Assembly: GCA_030760725.1 (NCBI GenBank)
Contig: JASWHV010000001.1
Coordinates: forward strand, 26,719,928-26,783,927
Source: Neostapfia colusana
Taxonomy: Eukaryota > Streptophyta > Magnoliopsida > Poales > Poaceae
Reading direction: 5' to 3'
DNA: 64,000 bases
The position numbers were made by a program, and so were the translations under genes. Positions 32,541 through 44,692 of the stretch are shown here, one piece after another (within the stretch, counting starts at the first letter, position 1; each line of letters opens with the position of its first letter). The notes beneath the pieces are model-generated. The model saw only the letters and a program-made list of their open reading frames with translations, was not told the DNA's origin and did not search any database.

Positions 32541-34800
32541 AATGTCAACTCAGATCAGAGGAAGCAGTACCTGTTCATGAGAGGGTTGAACAATGAGATC
32601 CAAGTTCAGCTCCTCAACAATGACTACGTAAGCTTCCAGAAGCTGGTTGATAAGGCTATTGTGGTGGAAAACAAGATCCGAGAGATTGAGCGCGAGTGCA
32701 AAAGGAAGATGCCATACCAGCCCCAAGGGAGCAACGCACGACCTAGATACATGCCCCCTGCACCGCAGTATGGATCGACCATTCCTACGTACCGCCCTGG
32801 TCAGCCACCACAGCAACGGCTCATTGCACCGGCACCTCGTGTGCCCATGCCTCCTGCGCCCCAGCCTAACAATGGCGCTTCTGTTCAAAACCCCCGCCCC
32901 AACGCACCTGCTGCCGTAGGCAACAGGGCATGCTTTGCATGCGGGGAAGTAGGCCACTTCGCTAACCAGTGCCCGAAGAGAGGCCCTGGACAGCAAGGTA
33001 ACGTGCCTAAGCAGAACCAGCGACCAAACGGAGGGGACCACCAAGGGAATCGTGGACCGCAGAACTATGCTCGTGGCCATGTTAACCATGTCACTGCTGA
33101 GGAAGCACAACAGGCTGAGGACGTCGCAATTGGTATGTTCCTTGCCAACTCCAACCCAGCCACCATTTTATTTGATTCTGGAGCATCACATTCCTTCATA
33201 TCATCCGATTATGTTGCCAAGCATCGCCTACCCGTATCCCACTTAGAATGTGCTATGTTAGTTAATTCTCCCGGAGGAGAAATGAGGACTAATATAGTAT
33301 GTCCTAAAGTAAGCCTTAAAATAAGGGGGTAGACTTCCTTGCCAACCTTATTGTTTTGGACTCCCACGGGATTGACATCATACTCGGAATGGACTGGTTA
33401 CGCAAGCACAATGGAATAATCCACTGTGCTGAGAGAAGCGTGCAGTTGACGAACGAACACGGTATCCGTGTCGAGTTTGAGTCAGCCCAGCAAACAACCG
33501 AACGGGCGGATTTGAACCATGTTGAAGGAGTAGCATTGGACAACATCCCAGTGGTTCAGGAATTTTCGGACGTGTTCCCGGAAGAACTCCTGGGAATGCC
33601 ACCTGACCGGGACATCGAGTTTGCCATAGATTTGGTACCCGCGGAACTGCACCCATAGCTAAGAGACCATATAGGATGCCCGTTAACGAGTTAGTTGAAC
33701 TCAAGAAGCAAATTCAAGAACAGTTGGAGAAGGGTTTTATCCGTCCAAGTTCGTCACCGTGGGGAGCCCCGGTACTTTTCGTGGACAAGAAAGACGGAAC
33801 CCAAAGAATGTGCGTGGACTACAGGTCTCTAAACGAGGTGACAATCAAGAATAAATACCCTCTGCCCCGTATAGAGGACCTGTTCGACCAAATGAAAGGA
33901 GCCCAAGTATTCTCCAAAATTGATCTTCGGTCGGGATATTTCCAGCTGAAGATTAAGCCCTCCGATATACCTAAGACAGCCTTTCGGACACGGTATGGTT
34001 CATATGAATATACCGTTATGTCCTTTGGATTGACAAATGCACCCGCATACTTCATGCACCTTATGAACAAGGTTTTCATGGAGTACTTGGACAAGTTTGT
34101 CGTGGTTTTTATCGACGACATTATGGTGTATTCAAAAAGTAAGGAGGAGCATAAAGAACATCTGAGATTGACCTTGCAGAAGTTGTGCGAGCATCAGTTG
34201 TATGCCAAGCTCAACAAGTGCCAATTTTGGCTAAAGGAAATATCTTTCCTAGGCCACATCATCTCCAAGGAAGGGGTATCGGTTGATCCTGGAAAGGTGA
34301 GGGATATTCTAAAGTGGGACCAACCGAAGAGCGTGAGGGATATTCGAAGTTTCCTTGGAATGGCAGGATACTATCGTCGCTTCATTAAAGACTTCTCTAA
34401 GATAGCAAAACCTATGACGGAGTTGCTAATGAAGGGAAAGGTCTTTCAATGGACACAAGCCTGCCAAGAAAGTTTTGAGGAACTCAAGAAAAGGCTAACC
34501 AAAGCACCAGTTCTGGTATTGCCAGATGTAAGCAAGAGCCTTGACATATATTGTGACGCATCCAGACAAGGGCTCGGGTGTGTGCTCATGCAGGAAGGAC
34601 AAGTGGTAGCCTATGCCTCACGACAATTAAAGAAACACGAGCTTAACTATCCTACACATGATTTGGAATTAGCAGCAGTGGTGCATGCATTGAAGATTTG
34701 GAGACATTATATCCTCGGTCATCGATGTGAGATCTATACGGATCATAAAAGCCTCAAGTACATATTTACACAAACGGACTTGAATTTGAGGCAACGTCGT
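32541..34800 (+). pseudogene. Inverted block: gag C-terminus, protease, RT and partial RNase H
   Basis: Plus-strand homologue of 18185-20440 of the intact element. It carries VNSDQRKQYLFMRGLN, the knuckle CFACGEVGHFANQC, protease FDSGASHSFIS, RT with FIDDIMVYS, and RNase H up to NLRQRR. Two frameshifts are visible: one G missing in the G-run near 33325 and a two-base gain near 33643. The element runs on the minus strand, so this block is inverted relative to its own LTR. Confidence 0.9.
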
Positions 34801-35386
34801 ATTTACACAAGTGGTGCATGAACAGTTGTATGAACTTGTTGAGGTATTCGTTCACACTCTTCTGCCCTTGGCGGAGACCTTCAAACTCCTGCCTCTTGAG
34901 CATCATTACGCCAACAGGGATGTAGTGGGAGCGGAAACTTTCCTTGAACTCAGTCCAAGTGATTGTCTCCGGGTTGGCATGGGCGTTGCTCAAGGCATCC
35001 CACCAGTCAGCAGCTGCTCCCATCAGTTGGTGCGACGCAAAGAGAACCTTTTCTCGGTCGTTGCACTGTACAATGGCAAGCTTCTTCTCCATGGATTTCA
35101 ACCAATCATCGGCCTCCATTGGATCGCTTGCTTGAGCAAAGGTGGGTGGTCGAGTCCTCATGAACTCTCCCAACCTGTTATGAGCCGGTGGTGGTGGTGG
35201 CGGTGGTGCCGGAACGGGGTGTTGGTTGGCCTGCAACTGACCCAAAGTTTGGATCATGGTTTGCATAAGCTGGTTTTGCATGGCCATCAACCTTTCTAGG
35301 TTGTTTTCGCCAGCTCCAGGGTTAGCAGGAACTTCTTCGTGGTCATCTTCCTGGATGTTTCTTCGACTGGCATTTCCTCTCACCAT
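34801..35386 (-). pseudogene. Gag N-terminal part of the rearranged Tekay copy
   Basis: Starts MVRGNASRRNIQEDD at 35386 and ends NEYLNKFIQL at about 34825, where the inversion junction lies; the remaining residues are chance translation across the join. It keeps the AADWWDALSNAHANPE block that the copy at 17627 has lost, so it is the better guide to this family's gag N-terminus. Confidence 0.87.
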
Positions 35387-35814
35387 CTGTGAGAGAGAAC
35401 GAAATAGAAGAGAAGGTTAGAAGGTTAGATAGGTCCTTTCAACTATATGCATCAAGGGGAGTTGGACTATATATATTAGTCCTTATGAGGATGTGATCAA
35501 GTGCCGAAGCATTTCACTCCTCTTTCTTCTTACGTGTGGATATGGGCAACGTTGTTGAGACGTCCCACAACTCACACTAAGCACATATTCACAAATAATC
35601 ATCACAAGGGCCACTCAACTCCTATTCAAGGATGGTTTCCTATGTCAAGGTGGTTTCAAGGCCAATCTAAGCTATTCATCCTAGGATGCTTCCTTTGGTC
35701 CGCGTAGCTTCTATTTAGGGGTATAATTTGCTGTTAACCCGTGATTCTAATATCAATCTAAGGTTTCTATCTAGGCGTGTAACCTACTGTCAACCCGTGG
35801 CTTTGATACCAATC
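35387..35814 (-). other. 5' leader and primer site of the rearranged Tekay copy
   Basis: Matches the leader at 17180-17626. TGGTATCAAAGCC at 35799-35811 (minus strand) is a one-base variant of the tRNA-Met primer site. Confidence 0.85.
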
Positions 35815-38792
35815 TGTGACGCCCTCAATTCTGTGGAAAACCACGGAACCGAGAACTAATGCATATGTGTGCCCAGGATGTTCATCACACATACACATAC
35901 GTTCCACAAACTGAATTCAGATTATATATTACCACGAATAACAGAGTTTATTACAACACCTCATGAGTCTTGGACTCATGCTCACAGCGGAAGTCTTTAT
36001 TTCTACGCAGCGGAAATCTTTATCTAAATGCGGAAGCAAAAACTAATGCGGAAGCAAAACTAAGCAGAAGTGGCTTCATCTCTACTCCCTCCACAGGCAA
36101 GGTTGAGAACAGATCACACGCCATAATGTCCCACTTGATCTTCATAATAGGTTTCTCCTGCTGCTGATGAAGAAATAATAATGCAAGGTTGAGTACAATG
36201 ATGTACTCAGCAAGTGCGGGAATAACACATGATATGCAGCTCATAAACAAGGTAGGTAATAAAAGGCTTATTTGCAGAAAAGCAGATTTGTAAATACGTG
36301 ATAAAACAACAACTTAACTTTAGATGAATGTAATCCCAGCATGTATTAAATTACCAACATACCTCCATCGCTTTCCATGTTCCATCCGAACATTAACTAA
36401 TCTTTTATTCATACTCACGAATACCTCCTCGTATTCGCTACCATCTCACCTCATAAAACAACCACATCTCACACCGAGACCAATCTCATGTCATGACCCA
36501 TCAGTCATGCAACCATCTTATCTTCCGGACTAAACAGTTCCAAACCAATAACCATAACCGATAACCATAACCAAGAACCTTCCCAATAACCATTCCAATA
36601 CCCATTCCAATAACCATTCCAGTAATCGCCCCATCTAATCATGGCAGTTTAGCCAGGTGCTCATGACCGTAAGCTCGGCTATCATGATAGTTTTAGACTC
36701 TGCAGAGTTTGCACCTCTTTACCCACAAGTTTGTGATTTCGTCACCCGTCGGCGACTGCAGAACCTCCATTATACCAGTACACAACCGTCGGTGTATGGT
36801 CAAGAGATCACAAAATAGCCTTTACAAAGGGGTTACTAGATGTATGGACTCACTAAGGTTTCACCGGCAGGCTAGAATCTCCAATTCTCCCACCCACGGG
36901 CCCCCTCTTGTGCCATGCAGTTCCCAGGGCAGTCCTCACTCGACTCCCATTCCCCGCGCCTTCCACAGTCCATAACACCCTAGCAACTTACCTAATTACT
37001 CAGCTAAGCCGCACCCATACTTGGCCTTGTGGTGGCACTGTTATCCTGGCATGTGCATGCATGAACCGGTCCTTAGATCTACGGCAAGCAAAACCACCAT
37101 CTCGTGCTACCTCATTCACAAACCCAGGCTTGCCTAGATCTCCCTCCGATCCACGTTCATTAACCTCATCAATTACTTATTATCAATACGAGTGCAGTTA
37201 GCTAGACACATCTATCTTGCTTCCCAATCCCATGGACTCAGCGAAGCATAAAGCAAAAACCATACCCGACTCATAAACTTCCCTGGCGACAAGGATGGTT
37301 TAATCAAAACTAGTAAACTCCTATAAAAAGGGTTTCCCATCATGTTTGACTCAGCACACACACCTTTTCGCAAAACAAAACAGTTTTACCCAAAACATAG
37401 GATCAACATGGTCAAGGAGCACTTGCCTTGTTCTTGCGGTTCTGGTTGTTCTTGATTTTCAAGGCCTTGTTGCTGCAGCTCGTCGTAGACAGCTTCCTGA
37501 GTTTGTCCTGCTTTGTAGGATTCACGTGCATGCAAATTCACAGCAATCAATATCATGCACAAACCCTAAACTAGGTGCGATGATGCACATGCATGCTATC
37601 CTATGATTAGTTTTATTAGATCGATCTGTACTTATTCTTGCATGGCTTGCATGGTCAGAGGTGTTCGTGATGATCTGGTCTTTTGATCATCAAGTGATCT
37701 GTCCACGAAAAGGCTTCTGTTCGAAAGGAATTGAAGAATAGATGCAAGGAGATGAATACAATGATATTGAAGTCCTACCTCGCGTTTTTTTTTGAGGTCC
37801 TCCTCAGACCGCTCGGTTCTTCTTCGATGATCTCCCTTGTTGTGCTTCAGCGATGTTTTGCTTGGCGAGTTAGGGCTAGGGCTCTAAGTCGTCGGCTTAG
37901 GAGTTGAAAGAGAAGATTGTAGTTTTGGCCAGAGGTTTTGGGTTCTATTTATAATTGGGAAGAGAAGAGTCCTAATCTGATTGGATCCCGAATAAGAGTC
38001 TCATTCAGATCTTTGTTAGATCCTGACGTCTTATCTTCGGTAACCATCGTGGGGTTTAGATCGGTTTCCGTTGCGCACCGGTATCTTTACACGTAAGAAC
38101 CGCTTCAGACTCGTTACCTCCGCGGTGATGAGCTCCGGAAGCTCCACGTGTCCTTCGGAGCCTGGTATCTTTTCTCCCACAGAGACGAGCTCCGGTTGTG
38201 CCGCGTGTCACGAGCGAGACCTCCCTCTTCTTCAGAGGTGAGCTCTACGCACGCCACGTGTTGGCGCCGGTCTTCCTCTTCTTCTTTCCTCAGGGACATG
38301 CCCCGCGGTCGACACGTGTTTGGCTGCGACGGACCTTCTGGTGATAAGCTCCGGTGGCGACACGTATCCGATAGATCCGGACTTCTCTGAGATGAGCTCC
38401 GGGATTGACACGTATCCCCCGCGAATGGTCCTCTGATTTCCGCGAGGACTAGCTCCGAGGATGACACGTGTCCTATAAAAATGCCTTTGCTTCTTCCGCA
38501 GCGGCTAGCTCCGCGGTAGCACGTGTCCCATAGGGTCGGACCTCTTTCCAATTGCGGAGGTGACCCCCGAGCCTGCCACGTAGCTAGTTTAGCGGCGGAC
38601 CTCTCCCAATTTCTCGGGGATGAGCTCCGAACACGCCACGTGGTCTGCTGGCCATGGAAATTGCCTTCGGTGCTCTCGGAGAGCTTTATTGGCTATCCTT
38701 TTGGTACTTGTCTCCGTTTCTACTCTTCTTAAAATGTTTTTCTTCTTCATAAAATATGAACATATGCTGACACCCGAGGTGAGGGTGTCACA
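35815..38792 (-). repeat. 5' LTR of the rearranged Tekay copy
   Basis: A 2978-base homologue of the LTRs at 14158 and 22088 in opposite orientation, more diverged from both than they are from each other. It includes the reversed G-box array at about 38110-38650 and the TATA region near 37945. Confidence 0.9.
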
Positions 38793-38797
38793 ACTAT

Positions 38798-39575
38798 GGC
38801 CGACGAGGGGTGCCCTAAACGTCCATGCCATATTCTTGGTGTACACCTAATTGTGTTTAGGCTTTGTCTTGCTTGAAAAGAAATTGGATATAGCCCATTA
38901 ATGCATCTGCCAAAAAGAAGAATTTTCCTCGTGGCTCGGTCCTTAAGACAGAAAAATTCAGGATGAAACTCGGCAAAAGCATCATTGTCAGTGGTAAGAC
39001 GATGAATGGACACAAGGCTTTTATTTGCACAAGGAACTCGAAGAATATTGTTTAGATGTAAACTATGAGAGGGAGTATGAAAATATGCATGACCAATGTG
39101 CGGAATTTTCATACCTGTTCCACTGACGGTTTGTACTTGATCGTGGCCATCATATTTCTCTCTCGTCGTGAGTTTTTATAGCTCACATAATATATGATCA
39201 GTTGCACCAGTCTCGGAGTACCAATTAGTGTCAACACCATATGAGGGAGTTGTGGTAGATCTGGCAAAACTTCTTTGGTAATTGTCTTCATACGAAGAGT
39301 ACCCCGTGAAATTATTGTCAAACTTCCTCCTGCATGTTTGAACAGCATGTCCGATGTCGCCACAAAGTTACCATGTTGTCTTTGGACCTTCACTGCCACG
39401 TCCTCTGGAGGAACGTCCACGACTTGTCCTGCCACCACGTCCGTGGCCGCGACCTCATCTACGAAATGCAGAATTTGCAGATGAGGTGAATTGTTGTTCA
39501 TTATTTTGAGATTCCAATCTCGTCTCAAAAGATAACAGCTGTGCATATAATTCAATCATGCTAAGATTAACTTCC
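38798..39575 (-). pseudogene. Copia gag end, zinc knuckle, protease trace and GAG-pre-integrase
   Basis: Right to left: MIELYAQLLSFETRLESQNN (gag end), a basic RG-rich stretch, a degenerate knuckle (near 39360), WYSETGATDHI-like protease remnants (near 39200), and the pre-integrase block CINGLYPISF...WHGRLGHPSSAIV (38930-38800). The last residues continue across the Tekay insertion. Several frame changes are visible. Confidence 0.8.
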
Positions 39576-39580
39576 TGGGT

Positions 39581-40853
39581 TATCGGTATCCTGCAGACCG
39601 GGTACCCCCGCTTAATGGGTAAAAGACAGCCTAGGCCTTGCCTCCCCACAGGGGCGGTCCCCAGCGTGAGCCACGTACCCTTGGCCCCATGGTCAGCCCT
39701 GGGGCTACCATGCGCACATGATCTCCGGAGCTGACACGTGCCCTGGGATCCGACCCGAGCCTCCCCGCTGAGGTAAGGTCCAGAGATGACACATGTCCCC
39801 TAGCTCCGAGCTGCTTCCCCGCTGAGGACAGCTCCGGTGCAGACATGTGCCCCGGGCTCCGGCCCGAGCCTCCCTGCTGAGGTGAGGTCCGGGGCTGCCA
39901 CATATCCCCTAGCTCCGAGCGGCCTCCATGTTGAGGACAGCTCCGGTGCAGACACATTCCTCCGTCTCCGGCCCGAGCCTCCCCGTTGAGGTGAGGTCCG
40001 GGTCTGCCACGTGTCCCCTGGCTCCGACGCACCTCCCTGCCAAGGACAGCTCCAGAGCAGACACGTGCCCCAGGCTCCAGCCTGAGCCTCCCCGCTGAGG
40101 TGAGGTCCGGAGCTGCCACGTGTCCCCTGGTAGCAAGCTCGTCGATAAGAACTCCAGAGCCGCCACGTGCCCCACGATTTTCGTGGGCCGTCGGTCGACG
40201 AAGTCAAGAAGAAAGTGCACTGTCAGGCTTCGCATTCAAGGCTCACACCTTCCCTAGAAGCATGGCGCACAGCACACGCACCCGTCCCTTGCCCATTCGC
40301 CTTTATGGTGACAAGACAGGACGGGAAAGCGTGACAGCAGTACAGTGCCGCCCAACGGCATGAAACCGCCCAAGCAGGACAAGAAGACGCGGCGACAAGA
40401 TGACGCCTTCATCATCACCTGACACGCGGTCAGGGGCGCTCAGGGCGCCGGACAGCGTGACTTAACTCTCTCACCGTCCACTCTACTCACAGGACGAAAC
40501 CCTAGATCATGTATAGGGTTTACTTAGCTCTTGGGCCACCTTTCGGGCCCCAGACCTCATTGTAACCAACCCGGCCTTGAACTATAAAAGGACCGGGGTG
40601 ACCACCCTGCAGAGGGTTCCCTGATTTCGCATCCCAGATCCCACAATGCATAAGCGCTCATTCTCAAGCAATAGAACAAGCACTCCCGTGGATGTAGAGT
40701 ATTATGCTCTGGTGGCCCGAACCACGTAAATCTCTGTGTTTATCTGCTCTCTCGAGTCCAGGTCGCGTAGGGCACCAAGCCCCCTCCAGAAAAAAGAGCC
40801 TCGCGACTGCTTCTTAGCAGGCCGGGAGGAGTGTTGCAGCTCACACATCCGTG
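39581..40853 (+). repeat. 5' LTR of the Tat-like element
   Basis: Begins TATCGGTATCCTGCAGACC and ends in CAGCTCACAC. TATAAAAG lies at 40583-40590. The right limit is inferred by comparison with the 3' LTR end at 57828 and may be off by a few bases. It is slightly shorter than the LTR at 713-2129. Confidence 0.82.
39670..40175 (+). promoter_or_regulatory. Eroded G-box monomer array of the Tat-like LTR
   Basis: G-box-like cores near 39673, 39737, 39790, 39844, 39899, 39951, 40006, 40060, 40115 and 40162 keep the roughly 54-base period. About half have changed from CACGTG to CACATG, CATGTG or CACATA-type variants, the changes expected from deamination of methylated CG. Confidence 0.72.
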
Positions 40854-40867
40854 CTCTTCTCGCGATC

Positions 40868-42480
40868 AAGTTGAACGTCACTTCTCATGGCGAGCCTTCT
40901 CGCCCACCTGGTCGTAGTCTCCAGACTAGAGACGACGAAGCTACCTCCAACTCCAGGGCAGGCAGGTCTGGCCAGGCCGGCGGTCAGACGACTAGCGTGC
41001 CACCGGCGCCCTCAGCATCCAAATTCAGCTGAACTGGCGACCATAACGCTGGAGCCCCTGAGGCACCCGTGGCGCCCAGGTCAAGACAGGCCGGCAGCTG
41101 CACGGATGGTGCGCCGTCGGTGCTCACACCGCCAGGGGCTGCTTTCTCTCGGCCACCCTCTTCTCTGACAGTGGCGACAACACTGCCACGGCCGAGCCCG
41201 GAGAGTGTGCTGGCTGCAGCACGCGCTCTGCTCCACAACCTTCCGGGTGAGGGTGCCAACCCCGAGGCGGCAGAGCAGTGGCGGCATGACGTCGACCATC
41301 TCGTCGCCGCTGCCATGAACTCTACTGCTTACAGGAGACAGCCAGCTGAACCCTCACTGGCCCAGTCGCATACACCAACAGTGGTCCGTGGGGTGGCAGC
41401 CTTGCGAGCGACGGCCACGCCCGACCTCAGGGTCGAGTTGAACCATCGCCTCGCGAGCGAGGATGGTCGCACCACCATCGAGCGACACCGCGAGAGGCGT
41501 CGCAACCTCGAAGGAGGGTATCGCTCTCCAAGCGCAGTACCAGCGGTCCACGCTCCGCCTACCCCTGCCTCTCCAGGGGCAGTAGGAGGCTGCATGGCGC
41601 TCGCCCCACATCTTCATATGGTGGTCTGGCCACCCAAGTTCTGGCCCCGCCTACCGGAAAAATACGACGGGACAGTCAATCCCGCCGAGTTCCTACAAAT
41701 CTACTCCACCTCCATCCTAGCTGTAGGAGGGGATGAGGCTGTCATAGCTAACTACTTCCCCGTGGCCCTGACCGGCATAGCCCGGTCATGGCTTATGAAC
41801 CTTCCCCCAGGATCCATCATGTTCTGGGAAGAATTGTGCTGGAGATTCACGGCCAACTTTGGGAGTTCCTACACGCGCCCAGGCACCGAGCTTGACCTCC
41901 ATGCCGTGTGTCAAAGTGATGGGGAGTCGCTGCGGTCCTTCATCCAGAGGTTCTCCCAGGTCAGGATCACCATTCCCTGCATCTCCAATGCCTCCGTCGT
42001 CGTCGCCTTCTAGAAAGGTGTCCACGACAAAAAGATGCTCGAGAAGTTATCCACGCACGACGTGCGAGACATATCCGAGCTCTTCGGCCTGGCCGAAAAA
42101 TGTGCCAAAGCGGCGGAAGGCCGAGACTGGCACTCGCGACCTGCCTCCACGGCGGGGAGTGCCGGAGAGGCTGCTGCATCGTGCAAGGGCAAGAAGAACA
42201 AGACCGGAGGCAGGAACAAGCCTCTGGCTAGGGAACCCACTACAGCTCTAGCAGCGGCCGGTGGGGGTCGAGCCCCGTGCCCAGACAAGCGCTTGTGACC
42301 GTCGTCTGCTGGCGACGACGGCCAGTGGTGCCCGGTGCACAACACTAGCAGCCACGGCGCTAACGACTGCCGCGAGATCAAGAAGCTTGCAGAATGCTTC
42401 TGTGAGCTACAACAGCAGCGGCCACGCCAAGATGGTGCACCCTCTCGCTAGCGGGAGGGCAAACTAAAGGCCAAACCTGA
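40868..42480 (+). pseudogene. Tat-type gag with C-terminal zinc knuckle (stop-interrupted)
   Basis: The frame runs through SHGEPSRPPGRS, a TGA at 41030-41032, and a basic, Ala/Pro-rich N-terminal part. The gag core follows (FWPRLPEKYDGTVNPAEFLQ, SWLMNLPPGSIMFWEELCWRF, LRSFIQRFSQVR), then a TAG at 42013-42015 and MLEKLSTHDVRDISELFGLA. Near 42325-42385 the knuckle-like WCPVHNTSSHGANDCREIKK appears. A short YQDAERVLKAVYG block near 42500 recalls the segment before protease in Tat elements, but no protease or polymerase follows. No confident ATG was found for the start. Confidence 0.8.
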
Positions 42481-44692
42481 GGCCGACGCTGAGCAGGTAT
42501 GGAGTATCAAGATGCCGAGAGGGTGTTGAAAGCCGTTTATGGCTACTCTGACTCCAGCGAGCGATGCAAGATGCTCCACGCCTAACCAGGCGCACCCCCC
42601 ACCCTCCGTCGTGCGATAATGGAAACGCCTCTTACCCTGGTGTAGGGGGTCGAGACCGTCCTCCCTCCGGAACACACCAAGGGCTCACCCGACGTCCGGG
42701 CATACGATGAAGCCACGCAAGACCAGATTTTGCGTGAAGAAATCAACCTCATCGACGAGGCAATGTGGTTAGAGGTTGCTCGAAATGCGCTACACCACGA
42801 AACGCTCCGGTAGTGGTATGCGCAGAGTAGACAGCCCAACGTAGGGCCACCTGGTGCCTCGGCTAATACTTTCTCGAGGAGGGGTGACAAACCCTTCCCC
42901 CGGCTGGGAGGTTCCCTCCCAACCAGTACAAGTATGCTGCTCTAGGTGCGCCCGCGTAGCCGCAGGGGATGGGTATCTCTACCCAGACCACATGACATAG
43001 AACACCTCTGTAAGTTCTACACTTAGCACAGTGTTAGGGTGTTTTTTCTTTTTCTCTTTCTTGTAAGGGTGTCATAGTATCTAGGAACAACGCTTAGAAC
43101 AGCTAAGTCCTGGAGGGGTCCAGCTACTCTTTTCATCCGAGGCAGGTCGCTGCCTTCTTACACAACCTGTTTCCTCCTATCACTCGAAGGAAGCAAGAAA
43201 TAAGAAAAATTATCCTACCCTGCGTACCTTATTTAAAGTTTGTGCTTCCTCAAGCATATCAACTGTAAATGGCGTGTCCGGAGCCTGTCCTACACATTTG
43301 TCTTAGGTCCCGTGCCACTGTAAGGTCTCCTCGATGAAAGTTTAACGCCCGAGGGAGGTCCAGGGTGTGTAACCTGCTATGCCTGGTTCCGTACCCATAG
43401 CATGCACATCCTGCCAACCCCTACTCTACACTGAGTACTTGGGGGGCCAGAAAGAGCAACCTACGGGCAAGAGAAGTAACCGGACCCCAGACATTGCCTC
43501 CATACTTTTAGTGTTTTCTTTCCATACCGCTTCGGCTGTGTGGCCAGGTACTTTTCCTTGTGTCCAGCCGTAGCAAGAGCTGTGCTATCCGTAAGCTGGC
43601 AGGTCAGCTTGAAGTACCTGTGGTGTACCCGGGTGCTGCGGTTGTCTCGTTGCTCGGGGGCCTTATGGCGGCGAATGGTCCCTCCTCCAAAAAGCTTACG
43701 CCAGCGGGAGGTCCACGGGCATAGCCTGCTATGCCTGGTTTCGTACCCTTAGAGTGCATACCCTGCCTCTCCAGCGCTACAGCTCGGTACCGGGGAGCCG
43801 GACGGCTCATAACCCCGAGCAAAGTCTTAACCGTAACATAGGGATCTTTGGTTGTCTCATTGCGTGGGGGTCCTATGGCGTCTAAAGGAACTCCCCTGAA
43901 ATGCTTATGCCAGAGGGAGGTCCAGGGGTGTAGCCTGCTATGCCTGGTTTTGTACCCTAAACGTGCGTACCCTGCCTCTCCAGAGCTACAGCTCGGTACC
44001 GGGGAACCAGATAGCTCATACCCCTGTGCAAGGCTTTAACCATAACCCGGACGACCCACATTGAATTACCCAAGCCCCGCAGCTTAACCGAGGACCATAA
44101 GCCATAGCAAAGCTACCAAGCAAGGAAGCGTGACCAGAGAGCACGAGTACTCCATTTTTCTGCCATGACTGCAGGTCCGCACAGGTCCTTGGCGATTCGG
44201 ACCTCCCAGGGGGTCCGATGCTGCCACCCTGCCTCATCCAGTGGTAGGTGTGCCCCAACTAAAGGGCCACACCGACCAGGGTCCATCACGGTGAACCACG
44301 CGCGCAGGACATTGGACCACAGCAGCAGTGAGCAGAATACTCGGAGCACCAGCTATGACAGGCTGAAGACAAGGGCTGAACTTCCCTCGGGTCCTTATGC
44401 TGCCTAGGACCCGGATGCATTGCTAGCCACATTGCCGGTGCGCCCTGGGTTCTTACGATGCTAAAGACCCAGAGGAGCAAGCTCGATACATCAGCAAAGA
44501 GCTATCCACGTAGGCTAAGTCATTCCGGACCTTTGCACCGCCAAGGGTCCGAAGTCTACATCAACAACTCAAGACAACATAAGACTTGAAACAAAAAGTC
44601 TTTGATAATAGAAAATCTCCGGCATACACACGAATATACAAGGCAAGTGGGAGACCTAGGAGCAATCCACGCTGGAACCTAGCAGCTACAAG
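42481..44692 (+). other. Non-coding interior replacing pol in the Tat-like element
   Basis: About 2.2 kb without recognisable protease, RT, RNase H or integrase on either strand. It holds a three-copy imperfect repeat (43290-44040). The short frames carry no known motif. Confidence 0.6.
43290..44040. repeat. Three-copy imperfect tandem repeat in the Tat-like interior
   Basis: CCTGCTATGCCTGGTT recurs at 43374, 43725 and 43934. Each is preceded by a GGGAGGTCCA-like block, and the last two are followed by CCTGCCTCTCCAG and GCTCGGTACCGGGGA blocks. Period is about 209 bases between copies 2 and 3, and about 351 between 1 and 2, where extra sequence is present. Confidence 0.75.

Larger units (their letters stand above)
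32029..38792 (-). mobile_element. Tekay-type chromovirus copy with internal inversion and deletion
   Basis: Outer ends are TGTGACGCCC (32029) and GGGTGTCACA (38792) with the exact target duplication ACTAT at 32024-32028 and 38793-38797. Order from the right on the minus strand: full 5' LTR, primer site, gag N-terminal two-thirds. A plus-strand (inverted) block then runs from RNase H back to mid-gag, and only the last about 510 bases of the 3' LTR follow. Integrase, chromodomain and most of the 3' LTR are gone. The gag pieces on either side of the inversion are almost contiguous, which shows that one break fell within gag. Confidence 0.88.

Noticed and set aside
39581..39585. LTR start as TG rather than TA
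   Set aside because: A TG start was sought, but both family copies read TATCGG at the boundary, and the restored Copia frame demands the cut before TATCGG.
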